Source: Actinocrispum wychmicini
GTDB lineage: Bacteria; Actinomycetota; Actinomycetes; Mycobacteriales; Pseudonocardiaceae
NCBI RefSeq assembly: GCF_004345645.1
Contig: NZ_SLWS01000009.1
Location: 430,248-494,247, forward strand
Direction of reading: 5' to 3'
Length of the DNA: 64,000 bases
Each line of letters opens with the position of its first letter. The stretch's first letter is position 1. Positions 9,485-17,085 of this stretch are shown piece by piece. The notes beneath the pieces are model-generated. The model was not told where the DNA came from, did not search any database, and saw only the letters and a list, made by a program, of their open reading frames with translations. Both the position numbers and the translations under genes were made by a program.

Positions 9485-10303
9485 TCAGTGTTTCTCGCCC
9501 CACGCGACCACCGCGGACATCGGGATGACGATTTCGCCGTTCACACCTTTGAACTGTGACGCGGTTTCCCGCACCCGTTCTTCGATCTTCGCGCGGGCCG
9601 ATTCGTCCTGGCCGGCCAGCAAAGCGCCGGTTCGGACCGTTCCGTGCAGGTAGGCCGGGAACAGTTCGTCGATGTCGGCCAGCCGCCACGCCAGGTTCAG
9701 TTCCCCCGTGTGGGTCACCGCGAAACCCGCGGCCGTCAGTACGGATCCACACTTCTCGGGGCTGCTGTAGTGATAGAAGTCCGGCCCTTCCGGCGTGTCC
9801 ACCGGCTCACCGAACTCCATCACCGCATCGGACAACAGGGAGAATCCGACCGTCTTCTCCGGTGACGCCCACGCGGTGAAGCCGAATCGCCCGTTCGGCG
9901 CCAACACCCGATATGCCTCGCGCACCGCGCGTTCCGGGTCGCCGAGATGGAGTATTCCGAAGTTCATGGTGACGCGGTCGAAAGTGCCGTCCTCGAATGC
10001 CAGGTCTTCCGCGTCTCCCTCGCGAAAGTCAAGAGCGGGAAAAAGATTCTTCGCTTTCTCGACCATCGGCCCGGAGAAATCAATTCCGATGACGCCACCG
10101 CCCCGGCCCGACGCACCCGACGCGACATACCCTGGACCGGTCGCGACGTCCAGCAGCCTGGTCCCGGCCGCGACCCCGACGAGGTCCAGCAGGGACTCGC
10201 CGGCCTGCCGGGTCAGGTCGCCCCAGCCGAGGTGGTACCTGTCCACCACGCGCCGCCACCTGGACAGCTCGAAGGTACGGAAAGAATCCAGATCCTGCGA
10301 CAT
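9485..10303 (-). CDS. SAM-dependent class I methyltransferase
   Basis: A 272-residue protein with the Rossmann methyltransferase motif I LLDVATGPGYVA (about residues 49-60), an acidic ribose-binding position at the end of strand 2 (GIDFS), the motif GDAEDLAFEDGTFD and the post-IV segment LGDPERAVREAYRVL. This is the UbiE/Methyltransf_11 type, which methylates small molecules. A strong Shine-Dalgarno (TGGAGGAACG) sits directly before the ATG. It is divergent from the serine acetyltransferase-like gene across a 244-base gap. The acceptor cannot be predicted; it may be a stand-alone gene. Confidence 0.85.
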   Translation of the reverse strand: MSQDLDSFRTFELSRWRRVVDRYHLGWGDLTRQAGESLLDLVGVAAGTRLLDVATGPGYVASGASGRGGGVIGIDFSGPMVEKAKNLFPALDFREGDAEDLAFEDGTFDRVTMNFGILHLGDPERAVREAYRVLAPNGRFGFTAWASPEKTVGFSLLSDAVMEFGEPVDTPEGPDFYHYSSPEKCGSVLTAAGFAVTHTGELNLAWRLADIDELFPAYLHGTVRTGALLAGQDESARAKIEERVRETASQFKGVNGEIVIPMSAVVAWGEKH

Positions 10304-10547
10304 CGTTCCTCCAGCGCCCGTGCGACGAGACTCTCGTCGAGAGCGATACTAGCGGAGATCTTCCGCGCGCTCTGACCGGTCGCGCGGCGCTCGAATCGTG
10401 CCAATTGGCATTTCGTCCTGCCCGCTCGGGCATCCGATCGGCCGCGTAAGTCCAACCCGATGGAGCAACGATTGTTCGCAGGTTCACGAAGTCGCTGGCG
10501 ACCATCCTGGCCACCAGGTAACGTCGGGACGGAAGGAGTCGCGTGTT
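10304..10547. promoter_or_regulatory. Divergent intergenic region
   Basis: This 244-base gap separates the leftward methyltransferase from the rightward sulfur amino acid operon, so it should hold both promoters. The frame of the rightward gene stays open back to 10398, but the codons there are not protein-like and the ribosome site is at 10531-10537. I could not pick convincing -35/-10 pairs by eye. Confidence 0.5.
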
Positions 10548-11570
10548 GTGACAGGGGGATCTTTGTCAGTCGTGCGGGATGAGCCCGACTGTGCCGGTAC
10601 CGATGATCTGGCTACCGCATATGTCGAAGTCGTGCGCGCCGTCGAGAATTGGATCGAGCCGAGGTTACCCGATCTGCTCGGAATCGGCGTCGACGTCGCC
10701 GCGCTGACCAGGAAAGCGGCCGATCGCGCCGTCGACGACCTGTTCGCGCTCGTCCAGCGCGACCCGGCCGGCATGGGCTCCTGGGAATACGTTTTGGACA
10801 GCTACGCGTGTTTCCAAGCCATTCTGGCACATCGTTTCACCCACGGTTTACTCACCTGCGGACAAGGCGATCCCCGGCGCCGCCGGACAATGGCGCGGAA
10901 GCTGTCCGAAGAGGCCAAAGTGCGCACCGGGGTGGAAATCCACCCGGCCGCCACGATCGGACCGCGATTCGTCGTCGACCACGGCATCGGCACGGTCATC
11001 GGCGAGGACGTCACCATCGGCGCCGACTGCTACGTCCTGCAGGGCGTCGTCCTCGGCGCGCTCGGCATCGCCGACAACGTCGCCGGCAGGCGGCACCCCC
11101 GGCTCGGCGACCGGGTGCAGGTCGGCGGGTTCGCCCGGGTCCTCGGCCCGATCTCGGTCGGCGACGACGTCACCATCGGCAGCCACGCCCTGGTCCGCGC
11201 GGACGTCCCCGCCGGCGCCCAAGTCGTCGTCCTGCACCAGTACCAGATGGTCACCGGTCCCCGGCCGATCACCGTGTACGGCGTGGAGGCGCTCGGCGAG
11301 TACCGCTTCCGGCTGCACGGCACCGGCCTGGACCGCCACGGCGTGGAAGTCGACCTGCTCGGCCCCACCCACCTGCCGCTCGCGTCCGGCGACTGGTCGG
11401 TCCTGCAGGGCAACGCCAAGTGCATCACGGTCCAGATCTCGCCACGGGCCCACGGCCTGCGCTCGGTGGCGCACATCCGGCTCAGGCACGCGGGGTCCGA
11501 GGTGACCGTGGGCATCCCCCTGGCCAAGCGGCACCGAAAAGGCCCGATCCGCCACCCGGCATCGCGATGA
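10548..11570 (+). CDS. Serine O-acetyltransferase-like protein (left-handed beta-helix) with C-terminal extension
   Basis: A 340-residue product from GTG 10548, chosen because GGAAGGA (10531-10537) is well placed and the upstream codons look random. Residues 1-125 are helical, like the CysE N-terminal domain. Hexapeptide repeats follow, with the family signature GVEIHPAATIG and VVDHGIGTVIGEDV and the catalytic-type His/Asp pair (DHG). CysE acetylates serine to O-acetylserine, the substrate of cysteine synthase, which is encoded two genes downstream. About 100 residues at the C-terminus have no counterpart in standard CysE and look beta-rich, ending in a basic tail. The acyl donor or acceptor may therefore differ from acetyl-CoA and serine. 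It heads a four-gene operon. Confidence 0.78.
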   Translation: MTGGSLSVVRDEPDCAGTDDLATAYVEVVRAVENWIEPRLPDLLGIGVDVAALTRKAADRAVDDLFALVQRDPAGMGSWEYVLDSYACFQAILAHRFTHGLLTCGQGDPRRRRTMARKLSEEAKVRTGVEIHPAATIGPRFVVDHGIGTVIGEDVTIGADCYVLQGVVLGALGIADNVAGRRHPRLGDRVQVGGFARVLGPISVGDDVTIGSHALVRADVPAGAQVVVLHQYQMVTGPRPITVYGVEALGEYRFRLHGTGLDRHGVEVDLLGPTHLPLASGDWSVLQGNAKCITVQISPRAHGLRSVAHIRLRHAGSEVTVGIPLAKRHRKGPIRHPASR

Positions 11571-11625
11571 ACAACCAGCCTATCCCCGGTGCCCGTAGCC
11601 AATGTGAGTCTGGAGATCACTGTCG

Positions 11626-13062
11626 ATGTCCGCACCCGAGATCGAGCAACCGCGTCCGGTCCAGGCGTCGGAGCGTCCCCGCGGGCGGAAAGCCTTGGTG
11701 GCGCTCGCTTTCGTCGCCGTCGTGCTGATCTGGGGGTCCACCTGGATCTCCATCAAGTTCGCCGTCGCCGACATGCCACCGCTCACCGCGGCCGGACTGC
11801 GCTTCGTGGTCGCGGCCCCGGTGTTCGTCGCCGCCTGCCGGATGATGGGCAAACCCATGCGCTACCCGCGCAAGCTCGGCTGGTTCTTCGGCTTCATCCT
11901 GGTCTGTTACTTCACCGTCCCGTTCTTCCTGCTGAACTACGGTGAGCAGTTCGTGTCGTCCGGGCTGGCGTCGATCTGCGTCTCGTCGGTGTCCATCCTG
12001 ATGATCATCTTCAGTGTGCCGATCCTGCGGGCCCGGATCACCGGCACGCAGTTCGCCGCGACGCTGATCGCCTTCGTCACCCTCGGTGTGCTCATCACGC
12101 ACTCCCAGGGGGTCGCGGTGAAGAGTGTGTGGGGAGTCGTTGCGCTGCTTGCCTTCGCGGTGATCCACGCGCTCGCGTACATCATGATCAAGAAGCACGG
12201 CGCGGGCATGCACACGTTGACCATCAACACGATCCCGATGGCGCTGGGCGGCATTCTGCTCACCGGGGCCGGCCTGCTCTTCGAACGTCCGGGGTGGGAC
12301 GTCTTCACTGTGCGCAGCGTGGGCGCGACGCTGTATCTGGGTGTGGTCGCGTCTGTTGTCGGGTTCGCCGTGTACTTCTGGCTGATGCAGCGGATGGACA
12401 CGGTGACCGTGTCGTTCGCCTTCGTGTTGTTCCCGATCATCGCGCAGGTCCTGGCGCTGGTGGTGGAAGGCACCCCGTTCGACTGGGTCAGCGTGGTGCT
12501 GATGGTCGTCATCCTCGGGGCGTTCGCGGTCACCCAGTGGAACCAGCGTTCGGCCAGAGCGAGCGAACCACAAACGCTCGACGCGGACGGCCAGCCGACT
12601 GACAAAGCCCTGGCCACGATCTACGAGCACGCGGCCCGGGAGTACCCGGCGGAGGCGTGTGGATTCGTCCGGACCAGCGCTGTGACGTGCTGCCAGAACG
12701 TCATCGACGACCTCGCCAGCCAACGGCCCGGGGACTTCGAGCGGATGAGCGGGACCGGATACGCGTTCGGCGCGTCCGACCTGCTCGACCTCGGCCGCTC
12801 CTTCGACGGGGACGATCCGGTGCGGATCATCTACCACTCCCATCCCGACGTGGGCGCCTATTTCAGCGACGAGGACCACCGGTACGCGGTGGTCGACGGC
12901 GTGCCCGTGCACCCGGTCCGTCACCTGGTCGTCGACGCTTCCGGCGACGGCGTCCGCGGGTCCCGGCTGTTCGAGTTCGATCCGCACGACGGCCGCTACG
13001 CGGCCGTCGCCACCTTCGGCCAGCCGCGCGACCGGGCCGCCACGGCCGGGAACCAGGAGTGA
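11626..13062 (+). CDS. EamA/DMT exporter fused to a JAMM (Mec-like) metalloprotease domain
   Basis: A 478-residue fusion. Residues about 22-310 form a ten-helix drug/metabolite transporter (opening VLIWGSTWISIKFAVADMPP, typical of EamA exporters). Residues about 325-465 are a JAMM/MPN+ domain with all expected residues: Glu in EYPAEACGF, the HSHPDVGAYFSDED motif giving HxH, Ser and Asp. Mec-type JAMM enzymes release cysteine from a small sulfur carrier (CysO-Cys) in actinobacteria. Placing it on the cytoplasmic C-terminus of an exporter suggests hydrolysis is coupled to export of the released amino acid; that coupling is inference. No stop or frameshift separates the domains. The stop lies 2 bases before the cysteine synthase ATG. 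Confidence 0.88.
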   Translation: MSAPEIEQPRPVQASERPRGRKALVALAFVAVVLIWGSTWISIKFAVADMPPLTAAGLRFVVAAPVFVAACRMMGKPMRYPRKLGWFFGFILVCYFTVPFFLLNYGEQFVSSGLASICVSSVSILMIIFSVPILRARITGTQFAATLIAFVTLGVLITHSQGVAVKSVWGVVALLAFAVIHALAYIMIKKHGAGMHTLTINTIPMALGGILLTGAGLLFERPGWDVFTVRSVGATLYLGVVASVVGFAVYFWLMQRMDTVTVSFAFVLFPIIAQVLALVVEGTPFDWVSVVLMVVILGAFAVTQWNQRSARASEPQTLDADGQPTDKALATIYEHAAREYPAEACGFVRTSAVTCCQNVIDDLASQRPGDFERMSGTGYAFGASDLLDLGRSFDGDDPVRIIYHSHPDVGAYFSDEDHRYAVVDGVPVHPVRHLVVDASGDGVRGSRLFEFDPHDGRYAAVATFGQPRDRAATAGNQE

Positions 13063-13064
13063 CC

Positions 13065-14000
13065 ATGGCGTTCGACAAGGGCATCGCCGACTCTGTTCTC
13101 GACGTCATCGGCGGCACGCCAGTGGTCCGGTTGTCCCGCCTGGAACCGGATCTGGGCCGGGAGGTCCTGGTCAAGCTGGAGCTGCTCAACCCGGGCGGCA
13201 GCCACAAGGTGCGGATCGCGCTCAGCATGATCCTGGCGGCCGAACGGGACGGCGAACTCGTCCGGGGCAGCGGCCAGACCCTGATCGAGTCCACCGGCGG
13301 CAACACCGGGATCGGCCTGGCGATGGCCGCGGCCGTCCTCGGCTACCGGCTGGTGCTGGTGATCCCGGACAACTACAGCCCGGCCAAACAGCGCCTGCTG
13401 CGCGGCTACGGCGCCGAGGTGCGGCTGTCCGACCACCGGCTGGGCAACAACTCGCACGCCGACATGGCGCTGTCGCTGCTGTTCGACAACCCCGACTGGG
13501 TGATGCTGAACCAGCAGGCCAATCCGGCGAACCCGGAGATCCACACGCGCACCACCGCGGTGGAGATCATCGCCGCGCTGGACCACCGGATGCCCGACGC
13601 CCTGGTGGCCGGTGTGGGCACGGGTGGGCACATCACCGGGGTGGGGCGGGTGCTGCGCGAACACAACCCGGCGATGCGGATCGTGGCCGTCCAGCCCGAA
13701 GGCTGTTCGTTGCGCGAGAACAGGTTCGTCGGCCACTCGATCCAGGGCCTGGCGGTCGGCCTGGTGCCCGCCGTGCTGGACCTGGACCTGGTCGACGACG
13801 AGGCTCAGGTCTCGTACGACGACGCCGTGGCGATGATGCGGCGGGTCATGCGGACCGAAGGTTTGGCGGTGGGGATCTCCTCGGCGGCCAACCTGGTCGC
13901 GGCCCTGCGGGTGGCCCGGGATCTCGACGAGGGGGCACGTGTGCTCACGTTCGCGTATGACGGCGTCGGGGATTATCTAGACAGTCTGACCGAAGAATGA
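13065..14000 (+). CDS. Cysteine synthase-like PLP enzyme (fold type II)
   Basis: A 311-residue protein of the O-acetylserine sulfhydrylase/cystathionine beta-synthase family. The PLP lysine lies in NPGGSHKVR, the substrate loop is ESTGGNTGIG and the phosphate-binding glycines are GVGTGGHITG. In standard enzymes the lysine motif reads SVKDR; here the flanking residues are H and V, suggesting altered substrate or sulfur-donor use. It starts 2 bases after the exporter-JAMM gene and its stop overlaps the next start (ATGA). With the acetyltransferase-like gene it can form cysteine or a beta-substituted alanine. The donor could be sulfide, a thiocarboxylated carrier or a persulfide; no carrier gene is seen nearby. 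Confidence 0.85.
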   Translation: MAFDKGIADSVLDVIGGTPVVRLSRLEPDLGREVLVKLELLNPGGSHKVRIALSMILAAERDGELVRGSGQTLIESTGGNTGIGLAMAAAVLGYRLVLVIPDNYSPAKQRLLRGYGAEVRLSDHRLGNNSHADMALSLLFDNPDWVMLNQQANPANPEIHTRTTAVEIIAALDHRMPDALVAGVGTGGHITGVGRVLREHNPAMRIVAVQPEGCSLRENRFVGHSIQGLAVGLVPAVLDLDLVDDEAQVSYDDAVAMMRRVMRTEGLAVGISSAANLVAALRVARDLDEGARVLTFAYDGVGDYLDSLTEE

Positions 14001-15301
14001 TCCCGAAATCGGTGCTGCCGAGGGTGCTCGGTTCGGACCTGCAGGTGCCGCTCGCCGACGGCGCCACAGCCACGTTCGCCAACTTCGACCACGCGGCGAC
14101 CACCCCGTGCATGGCCGCCGTGGCCGAGGCCGTCAACGACTTCCTGCCGTGGTACGGCAGCACGCACGGGGGCGCGGGCACGTTGTCCGAAATGGCCACC
14201 GCGCGGTTCGAGGAGTCCCGTCAGGCGGTGCGCCGGTTCGTCGGCTGCCGCCCCGACGACTACCTCGTCTTCACCCACAGTACGACGGACGCGCTGAAAC
14301 TGCTCGCCCAGGCCGTACCGGAAGACGCCACGGTGGTGGTGTTCGACAGCGAGCACCACGCCGTACTTCTCCCGTGGCGCAACGTACATCGACTGCCGAT
14401 ACCGACGTCCGTCGACGCCATGCTGGCGACGCTCGACCAGACGCTACGCGCACAGCGCGGCACGGTTCTGGTAGCGGTCAGCGGCGTGCTGAACGTGACC
14501 GGGGAGCTGGTGCCGCTCGAGGACGTGGTGGCCGTCTGCCGCCGGTACGGCGCTCAGATCGTGGTCGACGCGGCGCAGCTCGCCGCCCACCGGCCGATCG
14601 ACATCGGCGCGCTCGACGTCGACTACATCGCCTTCAGCGGGCACAAGATGTACGCGCCGTTCGACATCGGAGTCCTCGCCGGCCGGCCGGACTGGCTCGC
14701 CGACGCCCACCCACGACTGGCCGGATGCGGGGCGACCATCGGCGTCGCCGACGGCGTCACCGAGATCAACTGGGCCACGGGCGAGTCGCGGCACGAGGCC
14801 GGTGCGCCGAACGTGGTCGGCGCGGTAGCCCTCGCCGCCGCGTGCCGCGCGTTGGAGGTCGCCTGGAACTCGTTGATGCCGTACGAGTCCGCGCTGCTCG
14901 GCCGGCTTCGTTCCGGGCTGGTCGAGATCCCGGAAGTGGTGGAGTTGTCGTTGTTCGGACCGGCCAGCGACCGGCTCGGCATGGTGGCGTTCGTGGTGGA
15001 CGGGCTCGACTCGGCGCTGCTGGCCACCGCCCTGTCGCTGGAACACGGGATCGGCGTACGGCACGGCTCGTTCTGCGCCCAGCCGCTGGCCCGCCACCTG
15101 TTGCGCGGCGCGGGCCGATCCGCGACCGCCACCGCGCTCCGGGCCAGCTTGGGCCTTGGCATCAACGTGGCGCACGTCGACCGGCTGCTGGACGCGGTCC
15201 GGGCGATCAGCGAAATCGGCCCGCAGCTGTTCTACGTCTCGGCGAACGGCGCGTGGTGGCCCAGCACCGAGGCGACGAGTTCCCGCCTGCGGGCCCGCTA
15301 G
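13997..15301 (+). CDS. Cysteine desulfurase-like class V aminotransferase
   Basis: A 434-residue fold type I PLP enzyme. The Schiff-base lysine is in FSGHKMYAPFDIGVLAG and a catalytic-type cysteine is in VRHGSFCAQPL, as in SufS/Csd-like desulfurases, which pass sulfur from cysteine as an enzyme persulfide. The opening FDHAATTPC is also typical. It is translationally coupled to the cysteine synthase-like gene by ATGA at 13997-14000. As the last gene of the operon it may mobilise sulfur for the synthase-like enzyme or work as a C-S lyase on the product. Its TAG stop coincides with the edge of the MITE-like element. Confidence 0.82.
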   Translation: MIPKSVLPRVLGSDLQVPLADGATATFANFDHAATTPCMAAVAEAVNDFLPWYGSTHGGAGTLSEMATARFEESRQAVRRFVGCRPDDYLVFTHSTTDALKLLAQAVPEDATVVVFDSEHHAVLLPWRNVHRLPIPTSVDAMLATLDQTLRAQRGTVLVAVSGVLNVTGELVPLEDVVAVCRRYGAQIVVDAAQLAAHRPIDIGALDVDYIAFSGHKMYAPFDIGVLAGRPDWLADAHPRLAGCGATIGVADGVTEINWATGESRHEAGAPNVVGAVALAAACRALEVAWNSLMPYESALLGRLRSGLVEIPEVVELSLFGPASDRLGMVAFVVDGLDSALLATALSLEHGIGVRHGSFCAQPLARHLLRGAGRSATATALRASLGLGINVAHVDRLLDAVRAISEIGPQLFYVSANGAWWPSTEATSSRLRAR

Positions 15302-15463
15302 GTCGTGTCTCGAAGTCCCCGTTCGATGAGAGTCGGGATCGAGGTGGTTCCTGGCGTCGCCGCAGGAGCGCCCGAATACCGGTGTTGTATTTGGGCGTTT
15401 CGGCGGTGGCGCCAGGAACCACCTCGGCCCGGCTATCGCGGACGGGGACTTCGAGACACGGCC
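15301..15463. mobile_element. MITE-like near-palindrome with terminal inverted repeats
   Basis: About 163 bases whose two halves are imperfect reverse complements over their whole length. Exact matches include 18 bp at 15305-15322 versus 15442-15459 and an internal 17-bp block around CGAGGTGGTTCCTGGCG. The ends read TA|GGTCGTGTCTC and GAGACACGGCC|TA, so TA would be the target duplication, as for IS630/mariner-type elements. There is no reading frame inside. It lies exactly between two convergent genes whose stop codons (TAG at 15299-15301 and TAG at 15465-15463) are formed at its borders. It could also act as a bidirectional terminator. Confidence 0.65.
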
Positions 15464-17085
15464 TAACCCACGACCTGCCCGCCGACGATGGTCAGTTCCG
15501 GCGTCAGGTCGGCGAGTTCCGGCGCGGTCATCGGATCCCGGTCCAGCACGACCAGGTCGGCGAGGCGGCCCGCGGTGATCGATCCCTTACGGTGTTCGGC
15601 GTGCTCGAAGTACGCGGCATCGCTTGTCCACAACCGGATCGCCTGCTCCCGGGTGAGCCTCAGGTCAGGCGGCACCTCGGCAAGCGGGTGTGCACCGGCC
15701 CCGACGAACGTGGCCAGTCCGCGCCGCCAGTCGGGGAAGCACACGGGCGCGTCCGAGCTGTCCGCGACCGGCACACCGGCGGCGAGCAGGGCACCGGCCG
15801 GGAACGCCCGGCTCCAGCGGTCCACACCGATGGCCGCGCTGATCGTGGCGCCGCTTTGGGCTCTCATCAGGGAGCTGGTGATCACTCCGATCTGGTGCTC
15901 GGCGAGCCGGGGCAGCGTGTCGTCGGCGAGCAGTGTGCCGTGGATCAGCGCGTGCCGTGCCTGCGGCCACGGATCCGCCTGCTGTGCTCGGATGATGCCG
16001 TCGATGGCGGCGTCCGCGGCGCGATCCCCGGTGACGTGGATCTGTGCCTGGAGCCGGTGCCGGTGCACGGTCTCGATGAGGTCCATCAGCTCACGGTGAC
16101 GCGCGTCGTCATCGCCGCCTTGCGTCACCAGCTGCCCGAAGCCGCCGTTCAGGTATGGCCGGTGCAGCCACGCCGTGCCGTGGCTGGGCACGCCGTCGGC
16201 GAACAGTTTCACCCCGCCGATCCGCAGCCAGTCGTCGCCGATTCCGGTTGCCACGCCGGTGTTCCGCAGCATGGTCGTCAGCCGTTCCGCCGACGTGGAC
16301 GGCGACGGCCAGTCCCAGTGCAGCAAGGTGTTGACCCGCACGGTCAGCCTGCCCTGCTGGTGCAGCACGGCGTAGTCGCGCAGTAGTTCCGGGCTGACGA
16401 TCGGGTCGGTCACGCTGGTGATGCCCAAGCTGTTCAGCACGCGCATGCCGTCGACGATCACGTCCAGCCGGTCGGCCGTCGTCGGTGCCGGTGCGTGCTG
16501 GGTGACCAGGACACCGGCGGACTCCAGCAGCACCCCGGTGGGCTCGCCGGCTGCGTCCCGCACGATGATCCCGCCGACCGGATCGGGGGTACGCCGGTCG
16601 ACTCCGGCCACGCGCAGTGCGGCCGTGTTCACCAGCACCGAATGCCGGGACGCGTGGTGCAGCACGGTCGGACGCCCGTCAGTGACCTCGTCGAGCACGC
16701 TGCGGTGCGGGCCGTCCGCGCCGAAATCCGCGATGTTGGCCTCCCGCCAACCCTCCCCCACGAGCCAGTCCCCGTCCGGACGCAACAGCGCCTCGGCACG
16801 CAGCAACGCCTGCAAGGCGGCGACCGAGTCGGTGGTGGTCAGGTCGGCGTTGCGCCGGGACTGCCCGAACATCGCCAGGTGCAGGTGCGCGTCGTTGATG
16901 CCGGGCAGCACCGCGCGGCCGTCCAGGTCGATCACCTGGGTCGCCGGGCCGATCAGCTCGGAGACGGAGTCGTCGGTCCCGACCGCGATGATCTCCTTGC
17001 CGGCGACGGCCACGGCTTCGGCGATCGTGAAGTGCTCGTCCACGGTCACCACCCGGCCGCCGCGCAACACGAGGTCCGCGGTCAC
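15463..17085 (-). CDS. YtcJ-like metal-dependent amidohydrolase
   Basis: A 540-residue protein from GTG 17085, which overlaps the upstream stop as GTGA. It has the amidohydrolase layout: an N-terminal beta-sandwich, the metal motif NDAHLH, a later QIHVTGDRAAD histidine, HGTL, and a C-terminal sandwich strand GRLADLVVLDRDP. This is the YtcJ/AepA subgroup, which hydrolyses amides or related C-N bonds of small molecules. It is the last gene of the eight-gene uptake and degradation operon, so it may release amines from acylated precursors. The frame extends upstream to 17181 inside the preceding gene, but that extension is unlikely to be used. Confidence 0.83.
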   Translation of the reverse strand: MTADLVLRGGRVVTVDEHFTIAEAVAVAGKEIIAVGTDDSVSELIGPATQVIDLDGRAVLPGINDAHLHLAMFGQSRRNADLTTTDSVAALQALLRAEALLRPDGDWLVGEGWREANIADFGADGPHRSVLDEVTDGRPTVLHHASRHSVLVNTAALRVAGVDRRTPDPVGGIIVRDAAGEPTGVLLESAGVLVTQHAPAPTTADRLDVIVDGMRVLNSLGITSVTDPIVSPELLRDYAVLHQQGRLTVRVNTLLHWDWPSPSTSAERLTTMLRNTGVATGIGDDWLRIGGVKLFADGVPSHGTAWLHRPYLNGGFGQLVTQGGDDDARHRELMDLIETVHRHRLQAQIHVTGDRAADAAIDGIIRAQQADPWPQARHALIHGTLLADDTLPRLAEHQIGVITSSLMRAQSGATISAAIGVDRWSRAFPAGALLAAGVPVADSSDAPVCFPDWRRGLATFVGAGAHPLAEVPPDLRLTREQAIRLWTSDAAYFEHAEHRKGSITAGRLADLVVLDRDPMTAPELADLTPELTIVGGQVVG

